In this document: one piece after another, positions 42,216 to 51,632 of the stretch
How the letters are laid out: the number at the start of each line of letters is the position of its first letter
How positions within the stretch are numbered: the stretch's first letter is position 1
Assembly (NCBI RefSeq): GCF_014636315.1
Contig: NZ_BMED01000001.1
Location: forward strand, 1,245,941-1,309,940
Source of the DNA: Parundibacterium terreum
GTDB lineage: Bacteria; Pseudomonadota; Gammaproteobacteria; Burkholderiales; Burkholderiaceae_D
Length of the DNA stretch: 64,000 nucleotides
Reading direction: 5' to 3'
The notes under the pieces: generated by a model
Seen by the model: the letters and a program-made list of their open reading frames with translations, nothing else
Databases searched by the model: none
What the model was told of the DNA's origin: nothing
Translations under genes and position numbers: made by a program

Positions 42216-45200
42216 CTAGAACAATTTTTTCCAGAAACTCTTTTCATCGGCCTTCTGGTACGCCAGTTGCGCGGGCAGGCTGAGTGTCAACTCTGTACCG
42301 GCACCCGGTTCTGAACGAACAACCAGTTTGGCCTTGATCTTTTTGGCGCGCTCCTGCATTCCCACCATCCCCCAGTGTCCGTCGCGGCCACCTGCGGCCT
42401 GTATGTCGGCAGGAATTCCCTGCCCATTGTCACGCACAATCACTTTCAGCTCTTGCTCGCCATAATGCACTTCTACTTCAATCTTGCTCGCCTGTGCATG
42501 CCGGAAAGCGTTCTTGATTGCTTCCTGCCCTACGGCGCATAACTCCTCGCTAACGATGGCGTGCAAAGGGCGCGGCTTGCCTGTTTCCTGTGCAATGAAC
42601 TCAACTTTGGCAGCGGTGGCCAGCGACTCGCCCTCCGCTTTGAATGAGCTCAATAAATCGCGCTCTGGCTCCAGATTTCGCAAGCCCTGTACGCGTTCCC
42701 GGCCTTCTGCGATGACATCGTCGGCACTTTGCAAAGCACCTTCGATCATTTTTCGTTCTTCCTGATCTGATATGCGTGCAATGGTCGCGTGAATTTTCAG
42801 GACCAGGCCCTGCACTGCCTGTAGCAAAGTGTCATGCAGCTCGCGAGCGATGCGGGTACGCTCATCAAGACGTTCGCTCATACGCATTCTGACTTGCTGC
42901 AGTTGCCGGTGCAGCCACCAGCGATGCAATAGCCAAAGCAGGAATGCCGCGAAAGCAGCGCACAGCGCACGAAACCACACCGTCTGCACCAGCGTCGGCT
43001 CTATTGAAAACTCCTGCGTCGCGCCGGTGAGATTCCATACGCCGTCTTCATTGGCAGCCAATACCTCAAAGCGATAGTCACCCGGCCCCAAGTTGGTGTA
43101 ATAGGCGCTGCGGCGGTTGCCGGCATCTACCCAGTCTTTATCGACGCCTTGCAGCCGATAGCGGAAACGCACGCGCTCCGCCATCGTCAAGGCAATTGCC
43201 GTGTAGTCAATACGCAGGCTTTCGCTGCGCTCGGGCAAACGCAGGCCGGTGCGCGGCGCGAAGTGTTTATCATCGACCGTCACTCCCATCACCTGGACAG
43301 GAGGAGCCACTTTGTTGCGCATAATGTGCTTAGGATCAATCCAGCCCGCATTGTGCAAGGTCACATACCATAAGCGGCCATCCGGGGTTTCAGTCAGAGC
43401 GGGTAGCGGCCGCACAGTGCGGGGACTGCCGATGACGCCGTCACGATAATCCAGGCGCTCAAATTCAACCCGTGCATTGCCGCCGTTCAGGGTCTGCTTT
43501 TTTGCGGCGGATGCAATTTCAGCGGCCGTGATATGGACAATACCACTCTCATCAATAAACCAAAGATCGCCGTCTGCGGTTTCAACGGTCCCCATGATGC
43601 CCTTGAAGTCATTGCCGTCGGACCGTGAGAAAGTAATGAATTTACCGTTTCTCAGCAGCATCAGCGCCTGATCTCCCGCCACCCACGTATGGTCGCCCCG
43701 GCTGACGATACTCTGGATACTGCCGGCGCGCAGTCCGTTCTTGCTGTCGTAGCGCGTGACAGTAGCGCCATCGGCCACGGCAAGCCGGTTACCGCTATAC
43801 CCTTGCCATAATCTATTGCGCTCATCCACATACAAGTAGAGCAGCCATTGCCCGTCAAAGCCTTTGCGCTCGGAGTGTTTTTCCCATTGTCCATTTTGGA
43901 AGCGCCATAAATCCCGAACGGGAATATTGGCGATCATCCACACAGCACCGTCCAGATCCTGTACCATCGTCTGAACCTGATATTGCAGTTTGTCCGGCAG
44001 ATCCCAGGTTTGTTCCTCTCCGTTGGCATAGCGTGCCAGGCGCGTGTGGTCGGCAGCCCAGATTACCCCGTCTGTACCCCGGATAATACTTTCTACCGGA
44101 TCCATTTGCTTCATCGAAATGAAACCATCGGCAGCTATGTGCCGCAATGGCTGCTGAGTACCGCCGGACATCCAGAAAGAACCATCATTGTCGGGCGCCA
44201 GCACAACACGCTGCAAATTCTTGGGCAATTCAACGTCGTGGGATTTGACACGCCGAAAAAGGTCTACACCGTTCGACGTATATGCCCACAAATTGCCATC
44301 CCTGTCTTCAAACAAGTCGTTTATCTCTCCACTGAGTCCGCGTTCTTTCGTCAGCACATCCACCACTTTATGGCTATCTCCGCCGAGCAGCTTAAGGCCG
44401 CTCTCCGCAATCAGCCAGATGATTCCGTTGTGCTGGATGAACATCTTGTTGACATCCTTGAGATCCGCCTCAAAGACTCTCTTTCGCATGCGATTGGCCA
44501 CAGGGTCGTACTCGACAAAGTCATCGGAACTCGCTCCCCAGAAAGTGCTGCGGCCATTGACGTTGTATAGCTCAACAATCTCAACGTCGCTGTCCAGCTT
44601 TTTAAAGTCCGATTCCCCGGGCTTGCGCCTGAATATAGTATGACCGGCACGTATGATCAGGGATTTGTCAGCGATTAACAGCATTTTTTCGGCTGGTGCA
44701 GGAGGCTGCCCGGCAGCGGGCCATACGCGTGTCCAGCGCTTTCCATCCCAATCATAGACACCCGAGTATGTTGCCGCACTGATCGTGCCTCCAGGGTTTT
44801 TCACAACCTCAAGCGCGGTACTCCCGGGCAGACCCTCTTTTTCACCGAAGCGTGTCAGCACGCCGTCTTTAAAACGATCAATGACGCCAAATTGATAACA
44901 AATCCAGAGGGCGCCATCGATGTCATTTACTGTTGCGATCGTGCTTTCATACAGTTTATTGCCGTCGATGGCATCCATGCGCTCAAACTTGTAGCCATCA
45001 AAGCGGTACAATCCTCCCGTCCCACCGGCAAACCATAACCAGCCGTTGGCATCCTGTGTCAAAGAAAAGCCCCCGGTTGGAGCTCCATCGCTTTGCGTCC
45101 AGGCGGTATGGAAGTAAGCCCCAAATAGTCCCTCTGTCTTTGCCCAAGCGGGAGTCGAAACCAGCGCAGTCAGCAATAAAAAACGGATAAACCAGCGGCA

Positions 45201-45257
45201 ACGGCGCAGCAATTGGGGCACCATCGATTTCTCGGAGCAGGACCTTGAATTTTCCAT
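42216..45257 (-). CDS. Two-component regulator propeller sensor histidine kinase, copy 1
   Basis: About 1013 residues. After a signal/anchor (LLLTALVSTPAWA) come beta-propeller repeats with short WxxxxGL-type blades (for example WLWFAGGTGGLYRFDG and LWAYTSNGVDLF), then a Y_Y_Y domain (RFRYRLQGVDKDW, YTNLGPGDYRFEVLA), one membrane helix and HisKA_3 (IARELHDTLLQAVQGL) with HATPase_c (NAFRHAQAS, DNGQGIP). A periplasmic ligand sensor is likely. No response regulator lies beside it. The start could be 45257 or 45224. A paralogue is at 60717. Confidence 0.85.
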   Translation of the reverse strand: MENSRSCSEKSMVPQLLRRCRWFIRFLLLTALVSTPAWAKTEGLFGAYFHTAWTQSDGAPTGGFSLTQDANGWLWFAGGTGGLYRFDGYKFERMDAIDGNKLYESTIATVNDIDGALWICYQFGVIDRFKDGVLTRFGEKEGLPGSTALEVVKNPGGTISAATYSGVYDWDGKRWTRVWPAAGQPPAPAEKMLLIADKSLIIRAGHTIFRRKPGESDFKKLDSDVEIVELYNVNGRSTFWGASSDDFVEYDPVANRMRKRVFEADLKDVNKMFIQHNGIIWLIAESGLKLLGGDSHKVVDVLTKERGLSGEINDLFEDRDGNLWAYTSNGVDLFRRVKSHDVELPKNLQRVVLAPDNDGSFWMSGGTQQPLRHIAADGFISMKQMDPVESIIRGTDGVIWAADHTRLARYANGEEQTWDLPDKLQYQVQTMVQDLDGAVWMIANIPVRDLWRFQNGQWEKHSERKGFDGQWLLYLYVDERNRLWQGYSGNRLAVADGATVTRYDSKNGLRAGSIQSIVSRGDHTWVAGDQALMLLRNGKFITFSRSDGNDFKGIMGTVETADGDLWFIDESGIVHITAAEIASAAKKQTLNGGNARVEFERLDYRDGVIGSPRTVRPLPALTETPDGRLWYVTLHNAGWIDPKHIMRNKVAPPVQVMGVTVDDKHFAPRTGLRLPERSESLRIDYTAIALTMAERVRFRYRLQGVDKDWVDAGNRRSAYYTNLGPGDYRFEVLAANEDGVWNLTGATQEFSIEPTLVQTVWFRALCAAFAAFLLWLLHRWWLHRQLQQVRMRMSERLDERTRIARELHDTLLQAVQGLVLKIHATIARISDQEERKMIEGALQSADDVIAEGRERVQGLRNLEPERDLLSSFKAEGESLATAAKVEFIAQETGKPRPLHAIVSEELCAVGQEAIKNAFRHAQASKIEVEVHYGEQELKVIVRDNGQGIPADIQAAGGRDGHWGMVGMQERAKKIKAKLVVRSEPGAGTELTLSLPAQLAYQKADEKSFWKKLF

Positions 45258-45558
45258 TTGAATAATTTCTGAAATGAATTTTAGGTGGATTGCGAGATAT
45301 CCACGGGCAAAACATCGTACACGAAATAATTGCGCAAACCAGGATTGATTGTTGTTTTTCAAAATATAAGGATGAAGCGAAAACAGAGCCCAGCCTATTT
45401 TTCAGGTATGCCGCAGGCGATGCCTGCGATGCTTTCGAAATAGTCTTCTTCGCAATCAGGCAAAAATGCGCGGAGCTCTAGTGGAAGCGAAATTGACACC
45501 GGCACCATGATCAGAGTGCCGGCAGATTGAACTACTTGTTTGCACTGAGGCGGTGCAA
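45258..45558. other. Intergenic region between the sensor kinase and osmC-like genes
   Basis: About 301 bases. It should hold the promoter of the minus-strand sensor kinase. CCGGCAC (45499-45505) and GTGCCGG (45516-45522) form a hairpin after the osmC-like gene that may end its transcript. No gene seen. Confidence 0.4.
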
Positions 45559-45993
45559 TCAGGAAATCAGGCTCGATTCCAGCGTGATCTTGGCGTTAAG
45601 CAACTTCGACACTGCACATCCCGCCTTTGCCGTCGCCACCAGTTTATCGAAAGTCTCCTGATCGATGCCGGGCACCTTCGCGACCAGCTTCAGGTGTACG
45701 GCAGTAATATCGAAGCTGCCCTCCGGACTTCTCTCTAGCGTGAGTGCCGCCGTAGTATCCAGCTTTTCGGCCACTTTCTTTTCCGCCTCCAGGATAAAGG
45801 ACAAGAACATCGTGAAGCAGCCGGCATGCGCTGCGGCGATCAATTCTTCAGGGTTGGTGCCGGCCTGTTCCTCGAAGCGGCTGCCGAATCCGTAAGCTTG
45901 ATTGGACAACACCTTACTTTGCGTGCTCAGCGTGCCTTTGCCGGTCACTGAACCGCCTGTCCAGGCGGCTGATCCATTGCGGGTAATTTTCAT
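45559..45993 (-). CDS. OsmC family peroxiredoxin
   Basis: 144 residues, with the two OsmC/Ohr active cysteines at Cys59 (AAAHAGCFTM) and Cys126 (AKAGCAVSK). The N-terminus TRNGSAAWTGGSVTGKG is typical of OsmC rather than Ohr. OsmC reduces organic and inorganic peroxides with thiols and is usually osmotically or stress induced. It is the last gene of the minus-strand group running from about 50474, preceded by the small 68-residue gene. Confidence 0.87.
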   Translation of the reverse strand: MKITRNGSAAWTGGSVTGKGTLSTQSKVLSNQAYGFGSRFEEQAGTNPEELIAAAHAGCFTMFLSFILEAEKKVAEKLDTTAALTLERSPEGSFDITAVHLKLVAKVPGIDQETFDKLVATAKAGCAVSKLLNAKITLESSLIS

Positions 45994-46050
45994 GATTTTC
46001 TCTTTCTGTGAGTGTTTCAGTGAGGCTTGCAGCGGCTGCTGCGGCATATG

Positions 46051-46257
46051 CTAATGAATGACGACGTTGCCCTGCCCAGTCAGCGCTATCAAGGGGATGT
46101 CTAGGTCCCAAGGTTCTATCAATTGCAGCAGGCGCTCTATCTCCATGCGGTCTTTCGCTGTCGTCGGCCTGCTCCACAATTTGTCCAGTTGATCTGCAAC
46201 TGCTTGATACTCATCGTGGGACAGGATGGCGGGGTCCAAACCAGGGTTCAGGTTCAT
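46051..46257 (-). CDS. Small protein, possibly HigA N-terminus-like
   Basis: 68 residues: DEYQAVADQLDKLWSRPT followed by ERLLQLIEPWD. The helical pattern with (D)ELW and LLxLIE resembles the N-terminal part of HigA-type antitoxins, but the DNA-binding domain is absent. GAGAAG lies upstream of the ATG. The position between the osmC-like and EthD-like genes, all on the same strand, suggests co-transcription. The function is unknown. Confidence 0.5.
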   Translation of the reverse strand: MNLNPGLDPAILSHDEYQAVADQLDKLWSRPTTAKDRMEIERLLQLIEPWDLDIPLIALTGQGNVVIH

Positions 46258-46328
46258 GATTCTTCTCGCTTTTCAAAAATACTATCAAGAAAGAAAAACG
46301 CAGGTCGCGCTTCTCACCGCTTGTTATT

Positions 46329-47243
46329 TCAGCGTTTGTTATAAAACAGGCTGGTAACCTCGCTATAGGTTTGATTTGCAGCACCCATCACGCCGATGAT
46401 TTCTGCGGTACGGCTGCCCCTCAGTCCCGCCGTGGTCGGTGTGCTATCACGGATATAGGTGTAGACACCGGCGACGAGGAAGACTGCCATAGCCTGGATA
46501 TGCCGGCTTTGCCCGGCAACAGCGGCCTGAAAATCGTCGCTAGCGAAGAACAAATTTGCAGCCAACGCATTTTCAAAGCCGATCTCCATGACTGCCGGAT
46601 GCAGCATGTCATCGATGACGTAATGGTCAACGCCCGGAGATGGTGGCTGTGGACGCCCGTTGTCGTACGCTTCAGGCAGATGCAGACGCAGCTTCTGCAC
46701 CGCCGCCGCACTTGCCAAGTGTTCCGCGAAAGCAATAGCCCATGCATGGAACTCCGTACCGGGCTTGCCGTTCAAATATAGGTGCAGGCGATGCAGTTTA
46801 TCTGGGCCATTCGGTATCCCGTCCGCCTGGCGATCCACATAGGTGTGCGATCCCTGCGGTAGGCTGTACGCATTGTCCCAGCCGAAGAGATGGGTTTCTT
46901 CGCTGAACAGGATGCTGCTGGCGTCGAAAAAACGGTTCTGGTCCACGATGTTGGGAAAACCTATCTCTACGGCGCCATCAAGCGAGATATCGATACGTCT
47001 TACGTCGGGGATGGCTGGCCATAGATTGGTACGACGCTCACGGGAGAAATGGTGCTGTACATAGAAGCCCAGGCCGGGTAGTCTGGCACAGAGCGGTCCA
47101 TGCACGTCGCGCCAATACAGTTCAAATAACTCATAGGAAATCCCTTCCAGCTTGCGCACCAGGGAATAGGATTGACAAGTAATCGCGGCATCGCGGGCAC
47201 GGTAATCACTCGATGAATTGAGCAATGAATTGGCATGGGTCAT
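46329..47243 (-). CDS. EthD-like dimeric alpha/beta-barrel protein
   Basis: 304 residues with two ferredoxin-like halves. The first half contains SYSLVRKLEGISYELFELYWRDVHGPL, an EthD-type motif (the YWRDVHG block). The second half contains HLYLNGKPGTEFHAWAIAFAEHL. EthD proteins assist small-molecule metabolism with no known catalytic residue. Unusual for the family is the roughly 300-residue length, consistent with an internal duplication. The ribosome site is weak. It belongs to the minus-strand detox group. Confidence 0.65.
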   Translation of the reverse strand: MTHANSLLNSSSDYRARDAAITCQSYSLVRKLEGISYELFELYWRDVHGPLCARLPGLGFYVQHHFSRERRTNLWPAIPDVRRIDISLDGAVEIGFPNIVDQNRFFDASSILFSEETHLFGWDNAYSLPQGSHTYVDRQADGIPNGPDKLHRLHLYLNGKPGTEFHAWAIAFAEHLASAAAVQKLRLHLPEAYDNGRPQPPSPGVDHYVIDDMLHPAVMEIGFENALAANLFFASDDFQAAVAGQSRHIQAMAVFLVAGVYTYIRDSTPTTAGLRGSRTAEIIGVMGAANQTYSEVTSLFYNKR

Positions 47244-47326
47244 GATAGATTCATTTCAAAAAAAAGAGCCCAGAGGCTGCATGCCGCCCCGGTTTGCAGA
47301 AGCACGAAGCGCAAGCTGCTTGGCGC

Positions 47327-48091
47327 CTACTTGATCGATGCGGCCGCTTTCTCGATTACGGCCGCAACCTCTTTCGGGCGGGAGATATAGACCGCATGAC
47401 TGGCCTTAATCTCACTGACCTGCGAGCCGGCGCGCTTGTACATGAAGCGTTCCAGCTCGGGGTTGATGGCCCGGTCTTCGGTGGCGACAATGCCCCAGCT
47501 AGGCTTGGTCTTCCATGCCGGATTGACGATTTTCTGGCCGAATGCGGAGCTATTGGTCAAGACTTGCGACAGCGCCATGAAATGCGTTTCCGCCTTGGGC
47601 AAATCCGCTGCAAAATCGGCATGGAACTGCGCCGGATCCAGGTAGAGATACCCGTCCGCTGTCGGTGTCACCGCTTTGGATGCGGCAGGGATTTTTTGCA
47701 GCAGTTCGCCCGCCGCTTCCCCTTCGTCCGGCAACATGGCAGCAACATACACCAGACCTACAACTTTGGGGTCGGTGCCAGCCTGGGTCACCACTACGCC
47801 GCCGTAGCTGTGGCCTACTAGCAGCACAGGGCCATCCTGCTGTGCCAAGACGCGCTTGACTGCGGTGACATCGTCATTGAGCGAGGTTTCCGGATGCTGG
47901 ACCACAGCGACATGGTAGCCGTCTTTTTCCAGTATCTCGGCCAGCGGACGCCAGCCTGAACCGTCAGCAAACGAACCATGGACAAGGACGATATTTTTGA
48001 CTGCTCCCGGTGCGGCCAGAGCAGTTCCAGAGGTGGCAACTGCAGCGGCAACTGCGGCGACTGTCAGGAGCAATGTAGCTATATGTTTCAT
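47327..48091 (-). CDS. Exported alpha/beta hydrolase, paralogue of the ohr-linked hydrolase
   Basis: 254 residues with a signal peptide (HIATLLLTVAAVAAAVATSG). NIVLVHGSFADGSGWRPL gives the oxyanion region, GHSYGGVV the nucleophile Ser, and KASHAVYISRP the catalytic His. The blocks VLVHGxFADGSxW and GLVYVAAMLPDEGEA match the hydrolase in the ohr cluster at 17608, so the two are paralogues. AAGGAAAATTT precedes the start. Substrate unknown. Confidence 0.83.
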   Translation of the reverse strand: MKHIATLLLTVAAVAAAVATSGTALAAPGAVKNIVLVHGSFADGSGWRPLAEILEKDGYHVAVVQHPETSLNDDVTAVKRVLAQQDGPVLLVGHSYGGVVVTQAGTDPKVVGLVYVAAMLPDEGEAAGELLQKIPAASKAVTPTADGYLYLDPAQFHADFAADLPKAETHFMALSQVLTNSSAFGQKIVNPAWKTKPSWGIVATEDRAINPELERFMYKRAGSQVSEIKASHAVYISRPKEVAAVIEKAAASIK

Positions 48092-48112
48092 AAATTTTCC
48101 TTTTTTATTAAT

Positions 48113-48178
48113 GTGAATTGAAAAGCGGTGAATTGAAAAACGGTGATTTGAAAAACATCGGTGGGTTGAAAAACAGGG
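48113..48178. repeat. Degenerate tandem repeat upstream of the hydrolase
   Basis: Four units built on GTGAATTGAAAAACG (15-18 bases): GTGAATTGAAAAGCG, GTGAATTGAAAAACG, GTGATTTGAAAAACATCG and GTGGGTTGAAAAACAGGG. They lie between the hydrolase start and the MBL gene end. Confidence 0.65.
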
Positions 48179-48191
48179 ACAACACCTTCAT

Positions 48192-49205
48192 TTACTGCCC
48201 GCCGGCAGCATAGGGCGTGGGCACCCAGCGGTAGGCCGCACCGGAGGTACGCAAGCGCCCCAGGCCGGGGAAAGGCATATGGGCGCCGGCCACCAGAGCT
48301 CCATTGGCTGCGAGGTCAGTGAACAACTTGGCTCGGGAAGCGGCTGCGGCAGAGCCATCGCCGTCAAAATCAATCGTAATTTCCGGATGCGCCATCTGCA
48401 CCGACTGCGCATGCACTACGTCACCCCACACCAGTACCTGCTGGCCCCCGCTGCTGAACTGATAACCGACATGACCAGGTGTATGGCCGGGCAACGGCAC
48501 GACAGTCACACCATCGGCAATGGCTTCGCCTTCACGAAATGGCTTCCAGTGACCGGATTTGATGTATGGAGCAGCACTTTTACGGGCGACATCAAAAAAG
48601 GTCCGGGCCGACTCCGGCGCGGCATCCGCTATTTTTTTCGATAGCCAGAAATCGCTGTCGGCCTGAGCCATGCGGACGATGGCATTGGGAAATAGCGCCT
48701 TGCCAGCGGGACTGACCAGGCCGCCTGCATGGTCCGCATGCAAGTGCGTGATCAGGACCAAGTCCACTTGGGAAGCCTGGTACCCGGCGGCGCGCAGGTT
48801 TTCCATCACATGACCCAGATTAGGCGGCCCCCAGTTGTGGCCGGTTCCGGTATCGACCAGGATCAGCTTGCTGCCGGTATTGATCAGATAGGCATTGACC
48901 GGAGTCGCTATCATTGCCGGCTCGAGGTAATCGTCCTTCAACATGGAAGCGATCATTGCCTGATCGCCATGCAACAAGGCCGCGCCCACCGCGCCCACGC
49001 CATCAGCCAGCGCAATGATTTCGAAGCTGCCGACCTGGGTACGGAAGTATCCGCTCGGTCCGGCCTTTGACACTGGCACCGGTTTTGCAACCGCGCCAGC
49101 AGACGCAGGGTTTACAGTGGCACCCATGGCTATAGCCGATGCGAGCACGGTCAGGCACAGGGCGAACAGACCCAGGATGGATGAAGTCTTGCTACTGATA
49201 GGCAT
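48192..49205 (-). CDS. Exported MBL-fold metallo-hydrolase
   Basis: 337 residues. A signal peptide (LGLFALCLTVLASAIAMGA) precedes a metallo-beta-lactamase fold: LVDTGTGHNWGP, the metal motif HLHADHAGG, PLPGHTPGHVGYQF with a third His site, and VWGDVVHAQ. It resembles lactonase-like or alkylsulfatase-like periplasmic members. The exact substrate is not predictable. AAGGAAAAATT precedes the ATG. It is part of the minus-strand group 45559-50474. Confidence 0.85.
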   Translation of the reverse strand: MPISSKTSSILGLFALCLTVLASAIAMGATVNPASAGAVAKPVPVSKAGPSGYFRTQVGSFEIIALADGVGAVGAALLHGDQAMIASMLKDDYLEPAMIATPVNAYLINTGSKLILVDTGTGHNWGPPNLGHVMENLRAAGYQASQVDLVLITHLHADHAGGLVSPAGKALFPNAIVRMAQADSDFWLSKKIADAAPESARTFFDVARKSAAPYIKSGHWKPFREGEAIADGVTVVPLPGHTPGHVGYQFSSGGQQVLVWGDVVHAQSVQMAHPEITIDFDGDGSAAAASRAKLFTDLAANGALVAGAHMPFPGLGRLRTSGAAYRWVPTPYAAGGQ

Positions 49206-49288
49206 AATTTTTCCTTGTTAGGTGGTGCAAGAGTCGCTACCAGAAACGGCTGTCCCGGAGCGCCCGTATTCAGTGCTTTAGTGCATCG

Positions 49289-49699
49289 TCAATGAAAAAC
49301 ACCTGGATCGATCTTGCCTTGCAGCAGATCCGCCAGTCCTGCAGAGAAAGCGATGATCTGGTCGTAAGGCCGGTGAAACAGGCGAATGCTGGTTATCTTG
49401 CCCTCGGCATTGCGCGTCAGTATCGTCATGCCAGCAATCGCCGCTCCCTGATAAGCGCCTTCCCATTCGAGATAACTGCGGTTTCCGGTATTGGCCTCAT
49501 GCGTGAATGCAATCGTTTCGTACATGGCACGGGTCGCGTCAAAGAAATAACGAATAGCCCTGGCACCGACCAGTGCGCGGCTGCCCACAGATGTTTCCAG
49601 CACTACTTTTTCTACAAAGGCTGCGGCAAACTCTTCCAATGTAGGGCGGCGTATGATTTCAACCCAGCTACTGCCGGGAACGCTGACTTCTTGAGACAT
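49289..49699 (-). CDS. NTF2/SnoaL-like protein
   Basis: 136 residues. TLEEFAAAFVEKVVLETS and RAIRYFFDATRAMYETIAFTHE, followed by GAAIAGMTILTRNAEGKITSIRLF, match the NTF2-like fold. The Asp/His set of ketosteroid isomerases is not clear. I chose ATG 49699 because GGGG lies seven bases upstream. ATG 49705 is an alternative. It is preceded by the unknown 241-residue gene on the same strand. Confidence 0.65.
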   Translation of the reverse strand: MSQEVSVPGSSWVEIIRRPTLEEFAAAFVEKVVLETSVGSRALVGARAIRYFFDATRAMYETIAFTHEANTGNRSYLEWEGAYQGAAIAGMTILTRNAEGKITSIRLFHRPYDQIIAFSAGLADLLQGKIDPGVFH

Positions 49700-49748
49700 A
49701 TACATTTTCCCCAGATTCGGTTGACACTCATGGAATGCTTAAGGTATC

Positions 49749-50474
49749 TCAGGAAAAAGTAATCCGGCCGAAGTCCAGTGACACCAATAACGGTTCCGGT
49801 ACTTTTTGCATGGCCTCGTCATAGGCGTAAATACGTCGCGTGGTCGGCATCATGATGCCCTGGAATTCTCGATAGCCGCTGACGTAATTGGCACCGGTTG
49901 CGCCGCCTAGTATGTCAACCGTGTAATCATGTCGGCGCATCAGGCCATCCGGGCCGAAATGGGTAATCTGGGTTCTGGTGTGGGAAGAAATGGAGGAAGG
50001 AAACGTTACCTTCAGGCGGCGCCACGGCTCGCTTTCACCGGGTTCTTGCCACGGCTCAATTTCTTCGCACTCAAATCCGGGGTAACTATAGAGAAACGGC
50101 GAGGTCAGATAAGTCCACAATGCCTCGCTGGCAAAATAGGCGACGTGAAATTTGTCCCACGGCGTTTCCAGTGTCTGCCCGGCAAAAGCGCTGGCGGGGT
50201 CGTCGCGCGATTCTATCAGCGCACCATCCAGCGACTCCAGTTGCAAACGACTGGGTACGAAGGTACTGCGCCGGTCTGGCGCGGTAAACGGCGTAATGGA
50301 AACATGCTCGGACCGGGTTTCAATCTCGATGATTTTATTGGTGAGCAGGCCGGTCTGCTGCTTCAGATACCAGATGGCGCCGTCTATTGATACTTCGGCC
50401 TTGAGTGTGCTGAAAGAATTCCAGCGGGCAAGGCCACCATGGGCTTCGATGGCAAATGCGAGCAAACTGTTCAT
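49749..50474 (-). CDS. Protein of unknown function (outer-membrane-lipoprotein-like fold)
   Basis: 241 residues beginning LAFAIEAHGGLARWNSFSTLKAEV. The pattern of amphipathic strands (HVSITPF, LQLESLDG, RRIYAYDEAM) and the HGG-xxRW start resemble lipoprotein-type proteins that bind lipids, but no signal peptide is seen. GAGGAATTTC precedes the ATG. It is the first gene of the minus-strand group. No family was recognised with confidence. Confidence 0.55.
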   Translation of the reverse strand: MNSLLAFAIEAHGGLARWNSFSTLKAEVSIDGAIWYLKQQTGLLTNKIIEIETRSEHVSITPFTAPDRRSTFVPSRLQLESLDGALIESRDDPASAFAGQTLETPWDKFHVAYFASEALWTYLTSPFLYSYPGFECEEIEPWQEPGESEPWRRLKVTFPSSISSHTRTQITHFGPDGLMRRHDYTVDILGGATGANYVSGYREFQGIMMPTTRRIYAYDEAMQKVPEPLLVSLDFGRITFS

Positions 50475-50625
50475 GAAGAAATTCCTCTAAAAATAATATT
50501 CGCAACTATAAAAATAGGTGCTGCGTCCTACCTCTTTAACTATAGATAAATATAGCAGTTGGAGAGGTGATGAATATTCTCTTTAGAGTTAGCGCCGTAT
50601 ATACAATTGGAGGAGCCACCTCCGG

Positions 50626-51561
50626 CTAGGCGGCCACCGTCATGGAAGAAGTCCTTTCAATACGCTCCATTTCCTTGCTCAGGTAATCGATAAAAACGCG
50701 CAGTTTTGGCGATGTGTAACGGCTGGAAGGCCATAGCATCCAGAATGTCACAGTCTCTTGCACCTGATTCTCCAGCACGTTTCGCAGCCTTCCGTCCGTC
50801 AATCCATCGGCGGCCAAAAATTCTGGAAGGAATGCAATCCCCCGGCCCTCTGCCGCCATGAACGCTACTGCTTCTATAGTGTTGCTGGTGAGTGTTTCCG
50901 GCAGGCATATTGGCGCAGTGCCGCCATCGCGGCCACCGTCGCAATCGCGATACAAGGGCCATTTTTCCAGCACGCCTGTAGACGTGTATTTATGCATCAG
51001 ACAGGAATGCTGAGCGAGGTCGGCTGGGTGAGCCGGTGTGCCTTTTTTCGCCAGATACGACGGTGCTGCCACCAGCAGTTGCCGGTAGCTGCACAAGCGG
51101 CGCGATTCCAGCCGTGTATCCTTCTGCGGGCCGGTGCGTATCACCAGGTCAAACCCTTCTTCCACCACATCGACAATGCGCTCGGACAGGTCGATATCCA
51201 ATTCAATCTCGGGATGGCGTTGCATGAACTTGCTCAATATCGGCAGCAGCAGTCCTGTCAATTGGGGCACACTGATACGCAGGCGGCCGCGCGGCGCAAC
51301 GTGCGCCTGCGATATTTCATCGTGTGCTGCATCGATCTCGCTGAGTATGCGGCGGCAACGCTCCAGGAACAATTCGCCCTCTGCAGTCAGTTTGATAGTA
51401 CGTGTGCTGCGATGAAACAAGCGCGCCGACAGGCGTTCCTCCATGCGCGCGATGCTCTTGCCGACCGCGGACGAAGATATGCCCAGCAGCCGACCCGCTT
51501 CGGTAAAGCTCTTTGATTCTGCAACCTGGACAAAGACGGAAATGCCGCTCAGGCTATCCAT
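50626..51561 (-). CDS. LysR family regulator, copy 1 (old-yellow-enzyme module)
   Basis: 311 residues with LysR helix-turn-helix SLSGISVFVQVAESKSFTEA and GISSSAVGKSIARMEERLSARLF. It closely resembles the LysR at 54455-55339 over its length, with shared blocks such as RLFHRSTR and LFLERCRRILSE. It lies 71 bases downstream of the first OYE gene on the same strand, so it may be co-transcribed with it. The start at 51561 (MDSLSGIS) is aligned with copy 2. Confidence 0.87.
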   Translation of the reverse strand: MDSLSGISVFVQVAESKSFTEAGRLLGISSSAVGKSIARMEERLSARLFHRSTRTIKLTAEGELFLERCRRILSEIDAAHDEISQAHVAPRGRLRISVPQLTGLLLPILSKFMQRHPEIELDIDLSERIVDVVEEGFDLVIRTGPQKDTRLESRRLCSYRQLLVAAPSYLAKKGTPAHPADLAQHSCLMHKYTSTGVLEKWPLYRDCDGGRDGGTAPICLPETLTSNTIEAVAFMAAEGRGIAFLPEFLAADGLTDGRLRNVLENQVQETVTFWMLWPSSRYTSPKLRVFIDYLSKEMERIERTSSMTVAA

Positions 51562-51632
51562 GATGTTTTTCCTTTCATTCATCGGTCCGGACACGTGGCG
51601 CTTTATAGCGCTCTATGTCCAGACGAAGGTGC

